A stretch of 64,000 bases of DNA from assembly GCF_000150955.2 (NCBI RefSeq), contig NC_011693.1, forward strand, positions 124,001-188,000, written 5' to 3'. This DNA is from Phaeodactylum tricornutum CCAP 1055/1. Taxonomy: Eukaryota > Bacillariophyta > Bacillariophyceae > Surirellales > Neidiaceae. Shown here one piece after another: positions 33,500 through 43,528 of this stretch; the stretch's first letter is position 1; every line of letters starts with the position of its first letter. The notes below the pieces were generated by a model, which was not told where the DNA came from, ran no database searches, and saw only the letters and a program-made list of their open reading frames with translations. Made by a program: the position numbers and the translations under genes.

Positions 33500-35438
33500 T
33501 CAAAAATCTATAGCCAGGTCTACGCTCGTGGCGGAACTGGGGCCCTCGAGAATGTCAACGTCGGACGCGTGCGTATCGAGTATCACCATGTCGGGTAGCC
33601 CTGCCTTGGTGCGCGCTTCCACAATCTCCGAGGCGTCGTGACCTCGCAAAATAGATCGGTGGCCAGGGATTCGGATACCTAGACTGAGGATTGCACTGGC
33701 AATCACGGCGCACCCCATCCACAAAAAGGCACGGCGATAGTTCAACTCCCGGAAAAGGAGTGCAAACGCAACGCCTCCTAAATTCCCTCCCGCTCCGACG
33801 ATCCCCGTGACGGATCCAGCCACGCTATGATCCACGTACGGGACAATCGCGTACGAGGCACCTTCCGCGGCCTGGACAAAGACGCTAAACATCATCATGG
33901 CAAAAATAGCGCCGGCCAAGGTGTGCGTGTAGGCAAATACAATCACCAGCAAGCCCTCGGCAACGAACATGATGACCTGGCACCATAATCTTCCACGCAT
34001 TCCAGCGTAGGCGCTGGTCCTGTCACTGCAGTAACCGCCGATACCTCGTGCAAAAAGATTGATAAAGCCAAAGATACTGGCAATTGCGGCAGCACTTTCG
34101 GTAGATTGGCCAAATTCTTCTTTGAAGAAGAGAGCAGCAGCCTGAGTCATGGTAATTTCTACACCAAAGCACGTCCCGTATTGTACACTAAGCAACATTG
34201 TATTCAGATTGCAAGCTCCTCTAGCTAGTGACCGCGACGCTGACACTGGTTCGACAAGGCCTTGCTTCCTGCGTTTACTAATGTTGCCTTTTGGCGTATC
34301 GTCTCCAAACGCAACGACTGCAAATGCCATGGCAAGCGACATAACGGCAGGGAGCGCGACGGACCATCGCCATGCACATTCCGACGGAGATGATTTATCT
34401 TCGCTGATTCGTTTCAGGAGTGGGAAGACTATGCTTCCTATTACCAGCTGAGCCACTCCACCACCAACGTTCCCCCAGCCCGCTGCGAGTGCGTTTGCCG
34501 TTCCAGCAATTTCCTTACAGAAAAAGCTGGTCGTCCAATACTGACAAGTCACAAAGGCCGACCCAGCAACGCCGATAAAGAGACGACACAAATACAGACT
34601 TGTGGCATCTTGAACCAATACACCACTCAAGGCCGTCGGTATAGCTGCAGCCAACAGAGTTCCGCACATTGTAACCCGCGCCCCGTACTTATCATTGAGC
34701 GGTCCAACTACAACACGGGTCAGCGCGGACGAGGCGACGGCCAGGATCGACGGAGGTCCAAACTACTTCGCGGCTAAGATCCAGTGTTTCCGCAACCTCA
34801 CTTAGTAGCGGAGTCAGGGCAAACCATGTGAAGAAGGCCACGAAAAAGGAAGCCCAGGCCAGATGAAAGGCTCGCATGTGAGGCCTGGCGGCGCTGAACA
34901 GAGGGATTTCGACCGCTCTGTCCTCCTGCGTGGGATCTACTTGCAGTCTGTACACGGAATATTTGGAATCCGGTGCACCACGATCGGTGCAACCCTGTTC
35001 CCTACTTTCTGACCCATGCAGAGATAATTCCTGTGATTCTTGCTGCCATGGCCAAGTTGCTACGCATGTTTCGAACGCGACTTCCTGGGCCAAGGATCGA
35101 CATGTGGGTTCCTCGCCATCCTCTCTACCACAACATTCGGGAAATCGGTGTTTGTCCGGAGCATCGTCACATCCCATTCGTAATGATCCGGGATCGACGT
35201 TCAACCCCATGGAATCATCATTAGCGGTAGCGGCAGCACATTGCGTTTTTATATCGTGCAACGAGAAATCTGTAGGAGGACGAATGAGTGCGGCCACGGA
35301 AAGAGGAGAAATCGGTCCACTTTCTATGCAGCCGTGCGAGACGGTGCGATGCTTCGGTTTCCGCGAGAAATCCGTATCGTCGTCGTCAATGGCTCGCGGC
35401 TTCAGAGAAGCGGACGGCGGCCTGGAACCTTTCAGCAT
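33500..35438 (-). CDS. NNP-family nitrate/nitrite transporter (NRT2-like) with one frameshift and a long N-terminal extension
   Basis: Two frames on the minus strand belong to one gene: 35438 down to about 34750, then about 34748 down to 33500. The first frame reaches the conserved NRT2 start ARPHMRAFHLAWASFFVAFF; the second carries SILAVASSALTRVVVGPLND, the nitrate signatures AAGWGNVGGGVAQL and GAGGNLGGVAF, and helices to the end. The homology is continuous across the switch (VVWTS, then SILAV), with one surplus base, so no intron explains it. Either this is a recent pseudogene, an allele, or a base-calling error. The N-terminus has ~185 residues before ARPHMRAFH, where the family usually has a few dozen; the extra part is acidic, Cys- and Ser-rich. 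NRT2 proteins import nitrate with protons or sodium at the plasma membrane. Confidence 0.85.
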
Positions 35439-36867
35439 GGTGCTTTGTCACATCACATCAGGCTTGGAAGCCTGGTCGAACAAACGAACGGTAGAACTCC
35501 GTCTGGAAATTGCGAAATTGTATTGACTTCGGATGCGACACGTTTCCCCACAGGGTACCTCGATGCTCGCGCTCCTACGACAGACTGATTCCGTGGTGCA
35601 TACGGTAACATAAATCCAAAGGTGTGTCTGTAGTTTCACTGTCAATCCCAGGTATCGGAAGAAAAGAGAATCGTGTCACTATCCTTTCTGTGCTGAACAG
35701 CCGACTGTGCGATCAATTAATGAAGACGGGAGTTTTGCAGACTGCTTTTCGCGCGTCGCAGCCAATCCAATTGTTCGAATTTTGTTTCGATTTTCTCTCT
35801 ATAAGTGTTGTAGGTCAATTTATGAAATGAGTTTCTTCCGTGCTTCCGGAAGTAGAGCTAAAATATTGACATAATCTGAAGCATTCGTCACACTGACAAT
35901 TTGAACCCATAAGTAGTCCGAAATAGAAGGACAGTCACAATAAGTTTCAGAACGGAAAGCCAGAGTAAGAATTAATGTTTAATTGTTAGCATATTTATAT
36001 TTGGTCCATAAGTAACTTTAAGCCTTCCTGGCAATGTAGTGAAGATACCACCCGACTGCCTTTAATTAACCATAGGATCCATCAGAGGCGCCCCTCTCGA
36101 CGTGCGTGCTCGATCGTCTACGCAAACCTTCAAAAAATCAGAAGTGACGACGTGTTTATGCATCGCAATGGCAACCGTCTAAAGCAATTGCTTTTGCATC
36201 GTTTCGATACGCTGTTTGATAGGTATGGCCAAAGTTCCCCAAAGGAACCATCAATGTTGGCGAGCTTATTTCTTTCTTGCTGAAATTTGTGTGGCCGCTT
36301 GTACCAAAACATTGGCGGCCACGAATCCGACAACTATCCGATTGGTCACAATTCGAAGGTGCACAGAAAGCTACAACCGGGGTAAACCGATGGCGATATA
36401 GTACGACATATGCCTAAAATGACAATAACGGTATATAAAAATATCGAAAAAAGGTTACGTGGCTAATAAGTGATGATCGTTAGATAAAAGCAATCGGGGC
36501 ATAAGCGGAGCTTTCATTGGCATAAGCGGAGTTTCCATTAGCAAAAAACTATCTTTCGCCAACTTACTTACCGTTGATCATTCCAAATATTGCTTTTAAC
36601 TTGTAACCACAACTCCAACTTTTAAACGATCGCCGAAATAGAACTCCTATTCATTTCTTTACTTTCTATGTAGTGAGAGATCCTTGTATATCAAAACATC
36701 TCGAAACATCGATGCATCCATCGCTCATTATCGCGCAAATACCGACTCCCACAATATAGAAACTGCCGCAACCGATAGAGAGCTACCGAAGCACATCCAC
36801 ACCATCGGCTAGAGAACAAACCGGAGCTAGTGCACAATCCGCTGTCAACCCCTTTGAGACTACCACC
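35439..36867. other. Intergenic: divergent promoter region, AT-rich
   Basis: About 1.4 kb between the nitrate transporter (minus) and the secreted repeat protein (plus). The nitrate-transporter promoter should lie at its left end. A two-copy direct repeat sits at 36498-36541. No coding region supported. Confidence 0.5.
36498..36541. repeat. Two tandem copies of a 22-bp unit (GCATAAGCGGAG core)
   Basis: The unit gcataagcggagctttcatt is followed directly by gcataagcggagtttccatt. The two copies differ at about two positions. It lies about 330 bp upstream of the secreted repeat protein and could be a promoter element or chance duplication. Confidence 0.7.
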
Positions 36868-38088
36868 ATGCGTTTTTCTATTTTTGCGTTGCTCGGCGCC
36901 ATTTCGGCCTCGTCCCTTCTGCCTGAACTGACGGGGGCTCTTCCAAACGGCGATACCACTTACGAACAGCAAATCGGACGCCTGGACAATGCGGCTCGCT
37001 CATCCGGCCGTATGTTGATGAAGAACCTGAGGATGGATTTAAGCGACAGGCAGGTTAGTACAAAGTCGCCTGCCCCACTTGTGACTTCTCCTCCAACAGC
37101 CCAGCCGACATCATCTATTAAGCAAGCTTCCTCCAAAGTCCCGTCCGACGGTTCCAGTAGCCCTAGTTCGAAATCGTCTCCAACCTCACCGGAGACAGAC
37201 ATGCCAGCATCTAATGCTTCCAAGAAAAGCAGCAAATCCAGATCTCCGACATCGCCGAATCCGAAGAGCGCGAAAGCTACGGTATCTCCCGATCAAACTC
37301 CGTCTGACTTCCCCTCCGAAGTTCCTACTGGTCCCAGTGCGAAGTCCTCTGTGGCACCGGCAGCCACCAAGAAGAGCGGCAAGGGAGGGTCCCCGACATT
37401 GCCAAATCCGAAGAGCGCGAAAGCTACGGTATCTCCTGATCAGACGCCGTCCGACTTCCCCTCCGAGGTTCCTAGTAGTCCCAGCGCAAAGTCTTCCGAT
37501 ATATCAAAGGTGAGCGCTTCCAAGAAGAGCGGCAAAGGCGGGTCCACGACATCGCCGAATCCGAAGAGCGCAAAAGCTACGGTATCTCCGGATCAGGCTC
37601 CGTCCGATGTCCCCTCTCCGGTTCCGAGTAGTCCGAGTGTGGAACCTTCTTCTGACGCACCGGTGGCCGATACTTCCATCACTTCCAAGAACGGTAGCAA
37701 GACCGGGACTCCGACCGTATCGAAAAATCCAAATCAAGCTCCGACCGCAGTCCCTACGAGTCCCGCTACTATTCCGCCGTTTACCTTCTCGTTACCACCA
37801 GTGTTGACTTTGCCGCCAGTCAGCGAATTGCCAAAGATCCCTACGCAGAAAGCTGATCAATTACCACTTCCGAAACTACCCAGAACAAAAAAGGGAACCA
37901 AGAAAAGCTTGACTAAAAGCACCGCTGATTTGCCTCCAGTGATGGCTCTACCGCCAGTGATCGATTCGCCGAACATCCCCAGCAAGAATAGTAACGTGAT
38001 AACCGTTCCGAAAGTACCCGAAACGAAAAAAGCCACGACCAAAGGCTTGACCAAGACCACCAACTCGTTGGAAATTCCCGCCTTCTAA
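36868..38088 (+). CDS. Secreted Lys/Ser/Pro-repeat protein, silaffin-like cell-wall candidate
   Basis: A single exon of 406 residues. A signal peptide (residues 1-24, MRFSIFALLGAISASS... ending TGA) is followed by a short folded-looking segment with SGRMLMKNLRMDLSDRQ. The centre has three near-identical units of ~52 residues built as KKSGKGGSPT, then SPNPKSAKATVSPDQTPSD, then PSEVPSSPSAKSS. The C-terminal part has a second, shorter motif (LPPV, PKIP, KGTKKSLTK, KKATTKGLTK). Spaced lysines in K-x-x-K and KKS contexts among serines resemble silaffin/silacidin-type diatom wall proteins, where the lysines carry polyamines and the serines phosphate. A role in silica deposition or in the organic casing is inference; the sequence itself only shows secretion and repeats. 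Confidence 0.8.
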   Translation: MRFSIFALLGAISASSLLPELTGALPNGDTTYEQQIGRLDNAARSSGRMLMKNLRMDLSDRQVSTKSPAPLVTSPPTAQPTSSIKQASSKVPSDGSSSPSSKSSPTSPETDMPASNASKKSSKSRSPTSPNPKSAKATVSPDQTPSDFPSEVPTGPSAKSSVAPAATKKSGKGGSPTLPNPKSAKATVSPDQTPSDFPSEVPSSPSAKSSDISKVSASKKSGKGGSTTSPNPKSAKATVSPDQAPSDVPSPVPSSPSVEPSSDAPVADTSITSKNGSKTGTPTVSKNPNQAPTAVPTSPATIPPFTFSLPPVLTLPPVSELPKIPTQKADQLPLPKLPRTKKGTKKSLTKSTADLPPVMALPPVIDSPNIPSKNSNVITVPKVPETKKATTKGLTKTTNSLEIPAF

Positions 38089-38746
38089 CGTGTCCGGGCA
38101 AGACAATGGATGTCATTGATGTTGTCGCTGTCCTACAGAAAATGTGTAACGTTACCAGAAGTCCACCAAAGTGTCTGTGGAAAGGGTATTTCATTCTGTC
38201 AGTCCTCGTTTACATCTAAAAGCAGAATCCATGCAAACAAAAAACTAAATGGAATTAGAGTTCAATCCTACGTATTGTTAACTATTGCGTTGTAGTCGAT
38301 CAGTTGAGTCTAAATAATATGTAGTGTCCGAAAATTTGGCTTGTAGGGAGGCGATTTCGGAGCGAGCGATGGTACACAAAGTAGAAAGTAGCTGTCGTGC
38401 TCACTAATACAAGTCTTTCTCTTGCCTTTCCCAAAGGATGGGATGTGTCTGGTATCTGTCGCAAGGACGTTTCGTTGGCTAAATCGATTCACGAATACGA
38501 TTGACTCAGTACGGGCACCTCGTCAGCCCCTTGCCTGCCCTGACTGTGTTGCGCCAACATCCCGCGTCCCTGAGATTTCGCCGAATCCGTCGATCACGAA
38601 ATCTCCTCACGCCTCCCTGCAGCACTGTCTATCAACGACAACAGTCCCACAGCGTGTCTACGCAACCTCTCGTCGGCTCTCACTGACTTGGAGTTAGCAA
38701 TTGCCAATACAATACTAGAGTGCTCCTTGTTGTTAGTATTGTCCCA
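38089..38746. other. Intergenic, no gene seen
   Basis: This stretch lies between two plus-strand genes. It should contain the 3' end of the secreted repeat gene and the promoter of the CCB1-like gene. Confidence 0.5.
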
Positions 38747-39791
38747 ATGAAGATTACTTTTGTTTCGTCCCTGTTGCTGGGAATTGTCCTGGTGGGAACC
38801 AGTCACGCCTTTGTCCCACCCGTTCCCGTGACGCTCTCCTCCACCCGCACGGCATACTCCACCACCACCGCCCCACCCCGACCGTACGCTCGATTCCCAC
38901 TCTCCTCACGGCACATGATTGCCGAGTCCGTGTCGGTTGTCGTGGAATCCGCGGCGACGATCGTGGCCGACGCGGCGGCCACGCAAACGGCTCCTCCGGA
39001 ACTGGGAGGCATTTCCTATTCCAAAGCAAGTTACTACACAATTCTGGGATTGTACGCCTTGAGTTTTCCTGGACTCTGGTCCACCGTGGCGCGATCGACC
39101 AAGGCTAAAATCAAGAGAAAGACCTACGTGTCGGCCGGGGAAAAAGCGGACGGAACGCAAGGATTGGGACTGCGACAACAAGCGGGAGAAATCATGGCCT
39201 GTACGTTCTGGGTGATGATGTGTATGTGTGTATATGTGTGTATATGTGGTACTACTGTAGTATGTGTGTATACTCGTGTCAGAGTGTGTGGAGACGAAAC
39301 CTTTGGTGACTCCCGACTCACTCTTGCGTTTTGGTTGGTTTCGTGTACCCACACGTACAGACATGAAAGCCAACAATTACGAAGTCGTGGATGCCGGTGA
39401 GACGATTACCTTTCGTGGAGTCATTCCGCGCAGTCTTTCCCAGGCGCTCTTTTTGTCCTTCGTCACTATTTTTGGTATGCTGTCACTGGCGTTGGTGTTG
39501 AACATTCAGTTCAACGACCTGGAGCTACCCCTGATTGGCAAACCCAACTGGTACCTGTTAGCATTGTTGGGACCCTACGCGGGTATTTACTACTGGCAGT
39601 CCGGGGACCGTGTCGACGACTGTTCGGTAAAACTGGTCACCAACGAGGAAGAAACGGAAAACGAAATTACGGTACAGGGATCCGAAGAGGAACTCGAGCG
39701 AATGTGGCGCACACTGGGCTGGCAAGAAAAAGGTATGGTCCGAGTGGATGGTCTTTTGGACAAGAAGATGGGTACCGTGGAGACGAAATGA
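38747..39791 (+). CDS. CCB1-like (DUF3529) cofactor-assembly factor of cytochrome b6, plastid
   Basis: Exons 38747-39200 and 39361-39791 with a 160-bp GT-AG intron encode 294 residues. The signal peptide (ending GTSHA at ~21) is followed by Phe22-Val-Pro-Pro, a plastid signal. Membrane helices: ASYYTILGLYALSFPGLW, then LFLSFVTIFGMLSLALVLNI and NWYLLALLGPYAGIYYW. Between the first and second helix come GLRQQAGEIMAYMKANNYEV and TITFRGVIPRSLSQA. A soluble C-terminal part ends at DGLLDKKMGTVETK. The pattern of helix, soluble stretch, helix pair and closing soluble domain matches CCB1, which helps attach the covalent haem ci to cytochrome b6 at the stromal side of thylakoids. The family call comes from recalled motifs and is good but not certain. 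The intron holds TG/TATATG repeats. Confidence 0.75.
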
Positions 39792-40165
39792 AATCCCACC
39801 GTTGGTTCGATTCGAGCGTAGACGACTGTGAGATAGTGAATCGTATCGTATTGTTTGTATCGTATCTGCTACTTTTAACATTTAGGGTATTACCTGCATC
39901 GGAAAACACCCACTACACCCACATACGTATTTTTCGTGGTCCACCAAATCACTCGTTCTCGCTTCCTCCGAGACCACCGGTCAACGCGACCGTATTGTGG
40001 ACCACCGCAATACGGCGTTCTACGCGAGACACTCCCCACGCAAGTTTCGTTTCCCTCTTCCCGAAACTTGCCCGTTCCCGCCTGGTGTGGTGGGTTTTGC
40101 TTGCCATTAGGGTGACTGACATTCCTGGCCTGGGAACGTCCATGGTTCATGTTAGACGGACCACG
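39792..40165. other. Intergenic between convergent genes
   Basis: It contains the 3' ends of the CCB1-like gene and of the convergent unknown gene. No other feature seen. Confidence 0.5.
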
Positions 40166-40693
40166 TCACACAGACTTGGCGCGCTTGGCGTCCCGCAAGG
40201 TCGGTAGGGACCGGAGACGAGGGCGAGGTGCGAGAAGCCCCACCCGCCGATCGGGGCATCCGTCCACTCGTGGCGCACCAGGCCAGGAATCGTCTTCTTC
40301 GGAATAATCCTCAATAGGGATAAACGCAATCGTGTTCCTTTCTGGAAGAATCCTTGGCCGCCTCGTGTGTAGGTGTGCCGCGACCCGCTGAGAAGTAGGT
40401 CTCAACCGGAAGGGCAATGCTAGCTTGGGCAGATTTGGTGGTGAGTCCGGTAGCATTGGCATAAGCGGACTACGGCCTCGATTGGCGAAATACACCAGCT
40501 CGGAGGATTCGGCGTCGCTCGCAGAGCTACTTTGGTGCGAATGTGGACGAGAATTCCACAGTCCGGCGCTTAATTTCCTCTCGGGAGTAGCGCAGTTTTG
40601 GTCTTCGCACGACCCTGAAGGATGAATCGGTGTACTACCGGACCTTGGTGTACTCACCGCCATGTTGAGAATAGATTCTTCCGTTAACTTCAT
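40166..40693 (-). CDS. Hypothetical disordered protein with SP/TP motifs
   Basis: A 175-residue frame from the ATG at 40693; an upstream in-frame ATG at 40765 would add 24 hydrophobic residues but looks less natural. The protein is Pro/Ser/Arg-rich and probably disordered. STPRSG, ATPER and DSPPN are minimal sites for proline-directed kinases. The most coding-like stretch is ERNTIAFIPIEDYSEEDDSW, and the basic tail LRDAKRAKSV resembles a nuclear signal. I recognise no family. Confidence that this is a real gene is moderate. Confidence 0.45.
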   Translation of the reverse strand: MKLTEESILNMAVSTPRSGSTPIHPSGSCEDQNCATPERKLSAGLWNSRPHSHQSSSASDAESSELVYFANRGRSPLMPMLPDSPPNLPKLALPFRLRPTSQRVAAHLHTRRPRILPERNTIAFIPIEDYSEEDDSWPGAPRVDGCPDRRVGLLAPRPRLRSLPTLRDAKRAKSV

Positions 40694-41450
40694 GGCACAA
40701 ATTTGGGACGAAAAAAAGAGAAAACAACGGGCAAACAACGCTCTACGGGGCTCCGCCAATTTCATAGAACAGACACCAGCGGGAGACGGACCTCTATGGA
40801 AGCAAAAAAATAATCATTGCTCCTGACTCTTCAACCCGCCCATGTACGACGGACCTCGAATTCTCGAAAAAGCCGCCCGCGAAATAATTTTAGTTCAATC
40901 GTTGCAGTGACAAATATGAGGAGCCCCGCCAATCTCTTTTTCAGAAACGGCATGGTTGCTTACTAAAAAATGAGTGATGAACAAAGTGCGTGTTTGTTCG
41001 ACAACAGTGACGTGTTGCTCTCTGTCCTTAAATAGGTCTAGAAAGAGACGGTGAACGATTTCTACAAAATGGATCCAGCATCGCTGACGTGTTCCAGCGT
41101 TGTTTACTACGGGTTCCGATGTGGAGTAATCTTCCAGTCCTCCGTTTCCACAATTCATGAAATAGTATGCAAACAGTCGGAATCGATTAGATCATCTAGC
41201 TGTGTCATTTTTTCAACGGCAATATGACAAAAGGAATGAATACAGAACGAGTTGGAAGGTTATTCAAAAGACATATCATCTGATATATTTCTGAATCAGG
41301 TTGATGTGGCAGTAGTGACTCATTTTGCTCGCGTTTTATGGAAAAGTCCGTCGCTCTTGGTCAGTCGACTCACTGGCCAACAAGGAGAAGAGCTGGCGTC
41401 GTTGACGACGACAACGACGACGGCAGCAAAATTTCGTTCTGGTGCCTACC

Positions 41451-41505
<55 letters not shown>

Positions 41506-41655
41506 CCCAGCATCCATTGGAACGAAATGCGCCGAGAGAACTCTTGGCAGAAACGACACCGGAAGACCACTCATCATTTTCGAAAAATAACACAGCTTCG
41601 GCACAAACAACATTCTTTGGCACGAACGACCAACCATAAAGGCTCTACTTTGGAG
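40694..41655. other. Intergenic: divergent promoter region with a (CA)n microsatellite
   Basis: This stretch separates the unknown gene (minus) from the alpha/beta-hydrolase gene (plus). Apart from the CA tract I see no feature. The open frame of the hydrolase runs back through the CA tract but lacks an upstream start that would give a sensible protein. Confidence 0.5.
41453..41501. repeat. (CA)24 microsatellite
   Basis: An uninterrupted CA dinucleotide tract, about 150 bp upstream of the hydrolase start codon and likely within or near its 5' leader. Confidence 0.95.
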
Positions 41656-42804
41656 ATGAGGAAAGAATTCCGTGTCCGAAGCGGCATCATCCTGCTTCTC
41701 TGGCCAGGGTTTTTGATGTACGTTGCTGGTGCCTTTATTACAGTTTCTATAAATTCGAAACAATCGGTGTTGCACGCTGCTGTGGTTCCACCGCAGTCCA
41801 ATAGAGAAAATTCCAATCAACAATCGGAAGAACCATGGTGGAAGATACCTGCGAATCTCTGGTCGCCTTCTACAGCTCATTTTACAGAAGAGAAAGGAGC
41901 GGTTACCCTCCATACGTACCAGCACAATGGATATACTCTAACGTATCAGTACAAGGCCGCTACGAGTGTAGAATACCGAGACCAACCGCCCATTTTACTG
42001 ATTCACCCGGTAGGTATCGGCATGTCGAGTTGGTTCTGGAAGCGTTTCTTGAGTACTTGGCAAGGACCAGCCGTGTACGCTGTCGATCTGATTGGCTGCG
42101 GAGTCAGTCACGGAGCCGATGCTTGGAATCCGGAAGAGAAAGGCATGAGTTTTCCTCTTGGATGGGTCAAGGGATGTGAGGCGTTGATGGAGCAAGTCAT
42201 TCTCCGGAGTCACACGAAACCCTTTTCGCTCGGCAAGCGGTACCCGACTTGTACCATCATGGTTCAAGGGGGCCTTGCTCCAGTGGGTGTATCCTTGGCG
42301 TTTCGGAATTCCCAAACTGTTGATCGGCTAATCTTGGCGTCTCCACCATCTTGGAAAGACATGACGACGGCCGTTCCCGAACGTGAATTGGCCCGCAATT
42401 ACAACTTTTTGAAAAGTCCACGTTGGGGCAATTTGGCCTTTCGATTCTTGGAAACGCGTGAAGCGGTCGAATTCTTTTCCAACGCCTTCCTTTTTGAAAA
42501 AGGATGCGATGCTGAGTGGTTGAACGAATGCGTCACCGAAATGGGCGTGGCGGTGCGTCCACCGGTGCAGGTCTTCAACGCTGGTTTTTGCATGCACCGT
42601 TCCTACGCCGAGGAGCTGGAGTCTTTGTCTCAACCCGTCCTGATTTTACAAGGCCGAGACGACAAAGCACGACTGTCCGAACGAGCGTTATACGAAACCA
42701 GTATTCCCACCTGTAGAATTGAGACCTTGCCGGGAAAGAATGTTTTGCCGTGGGAGTCACCCGATGCGGTCGGTCTGGTCGTCCGAGAATTCTTGGGGTT
42801 GTAG
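41656..42804 (+). CDS. Alpha/beta-hydrolase-fold protein, plastid-targeted, lacking nucleophile and catalytic His
   Basis: The ATG at 41656 gives 382 residues and opens a signal peptide (IILLLWPGFLMYVAGA) followed by Phe-Ile, a plastid-type signal. The fold is clear: ILLIHPVGIGMSSWFWKRF (oxyanion-loop strand), VYAVDLIGCGVSHG, and the strand-loop QPVLILQGRDDKA. At the nucleophile elbow, where active enzymes have G-x-S-x-G, this protein has VQGGLAPVG with Gly206 in the Ser position. Near the end KNVLPWESPD has Asn where the catalytic His is expected. Two of three catalytic residues are therefore absent, while the acid Asp region is kept. The protein is probably a non-hydrolytic relative acting by binding, or uses another chemistry. 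Intact frame and plastid signal argue against decay. Confidence 0.82.
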   Translation: MRKEFRVRSGIILLLWPGFLMYVAGAFITVSINSKQSVLHAAVVPPQSNRENSNQQSEEPWWKIPANLWSPSTAHFTEEKGAVTLHTYQHNGYTLTYQYKAATSVEYRDQPPILLIHPVGIGMSSWFWKRFLSTWQGPAVYAVDLIGCGVSHGADAWNPEEKGMSFPLGWVKGCEALMEQVILRSHTKPFSLGKRYPTCTIMVQGGLAPVGVSLAFRNSQTVDRLILASPPSWKDMTTAVPERELARNYNFLKSPRWGNLAFRFLETREAVEFFSNAFLFEKGCDAEWLNECVTEMGVAVRPPVQVFNAGFCMHRSYAEELESLSQPVLILQGRDDKARLSERALYETSIPTCRIETLPGKNVLPWESPDAVGLVVREFLGL

Positions 42805-43528
42805 AGGGAATCTACTTTATTAAAGTTACAAAATGGAGCGAGCTGAATAATGCTCGGTTTCATGGAGAGAAATAGAGCGTATACAAATTGGAAAATGCGA
42901 ATGCGTTGCCAAATTGCAGCTCTCCTTCTTTACCGGAACAAAAAGAGGCACGGCAAGAATTATCACGATACGGCGCAAATCGAGGGGAAGCTCTTGTGCT
43001 GGTTGAATCGATGGTTCCGCATCTTTCAAGTACTGGACCATTCTTTGTTTTGCTTTGTGACAGAGTGGCATAAAGGCATATCGTAGCATGGTGGTTCAGC
43101 GCGCTATATTGATCTTGTTACGATACCAAGAGCCCGTTGAGATACCGTCGACATGTCCTGATGCCCGCCATAGTTAGGTCACTCCGGGAAATGGATTGTG
43201 AGCTTTCTTGATTTCTAGCACATTTAGAGAACACATTTGTTCACAATTGGCTCTGTTCTCGTTTGACCCTGTTTATTGTGCGAACATATCTATCTACTGT
43301 TGGTCTGCACAAGTTATGGAAATGAGCTGTGACATTTAAAAAGTGTAGAAGCAGGTCAAAGGTCACATGCTGAATGCGAAAACTCCCTTAAAATAGTTAT
43401 TATCTCTGTGTGTTTGCGTGCATCCTTAGCAAATTTAGCTTTTAGCTGCAGAACCGATTGGTGCTACCTATGATTATGACGCTTTTGGGATCCTTTTCAG
43501 TTGGGTTGAACGCCTCATGCCAAATCGA
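42805..43528. other. Intergenic between convergent genes
   Basis: About 720 bp that hold the 3' ends of the hydrolase and fasciclin genes. Short frames only; nothing recognised. Confidence 0.5.

Noticed and set aside
36516-40467. The 16-bp word cattggcataagcgga occurs at about 36516 and about 40452
   Set aside because: One 16-bp match in 64 kb is near what chance allows, and one copy lies inside a possible coding region.
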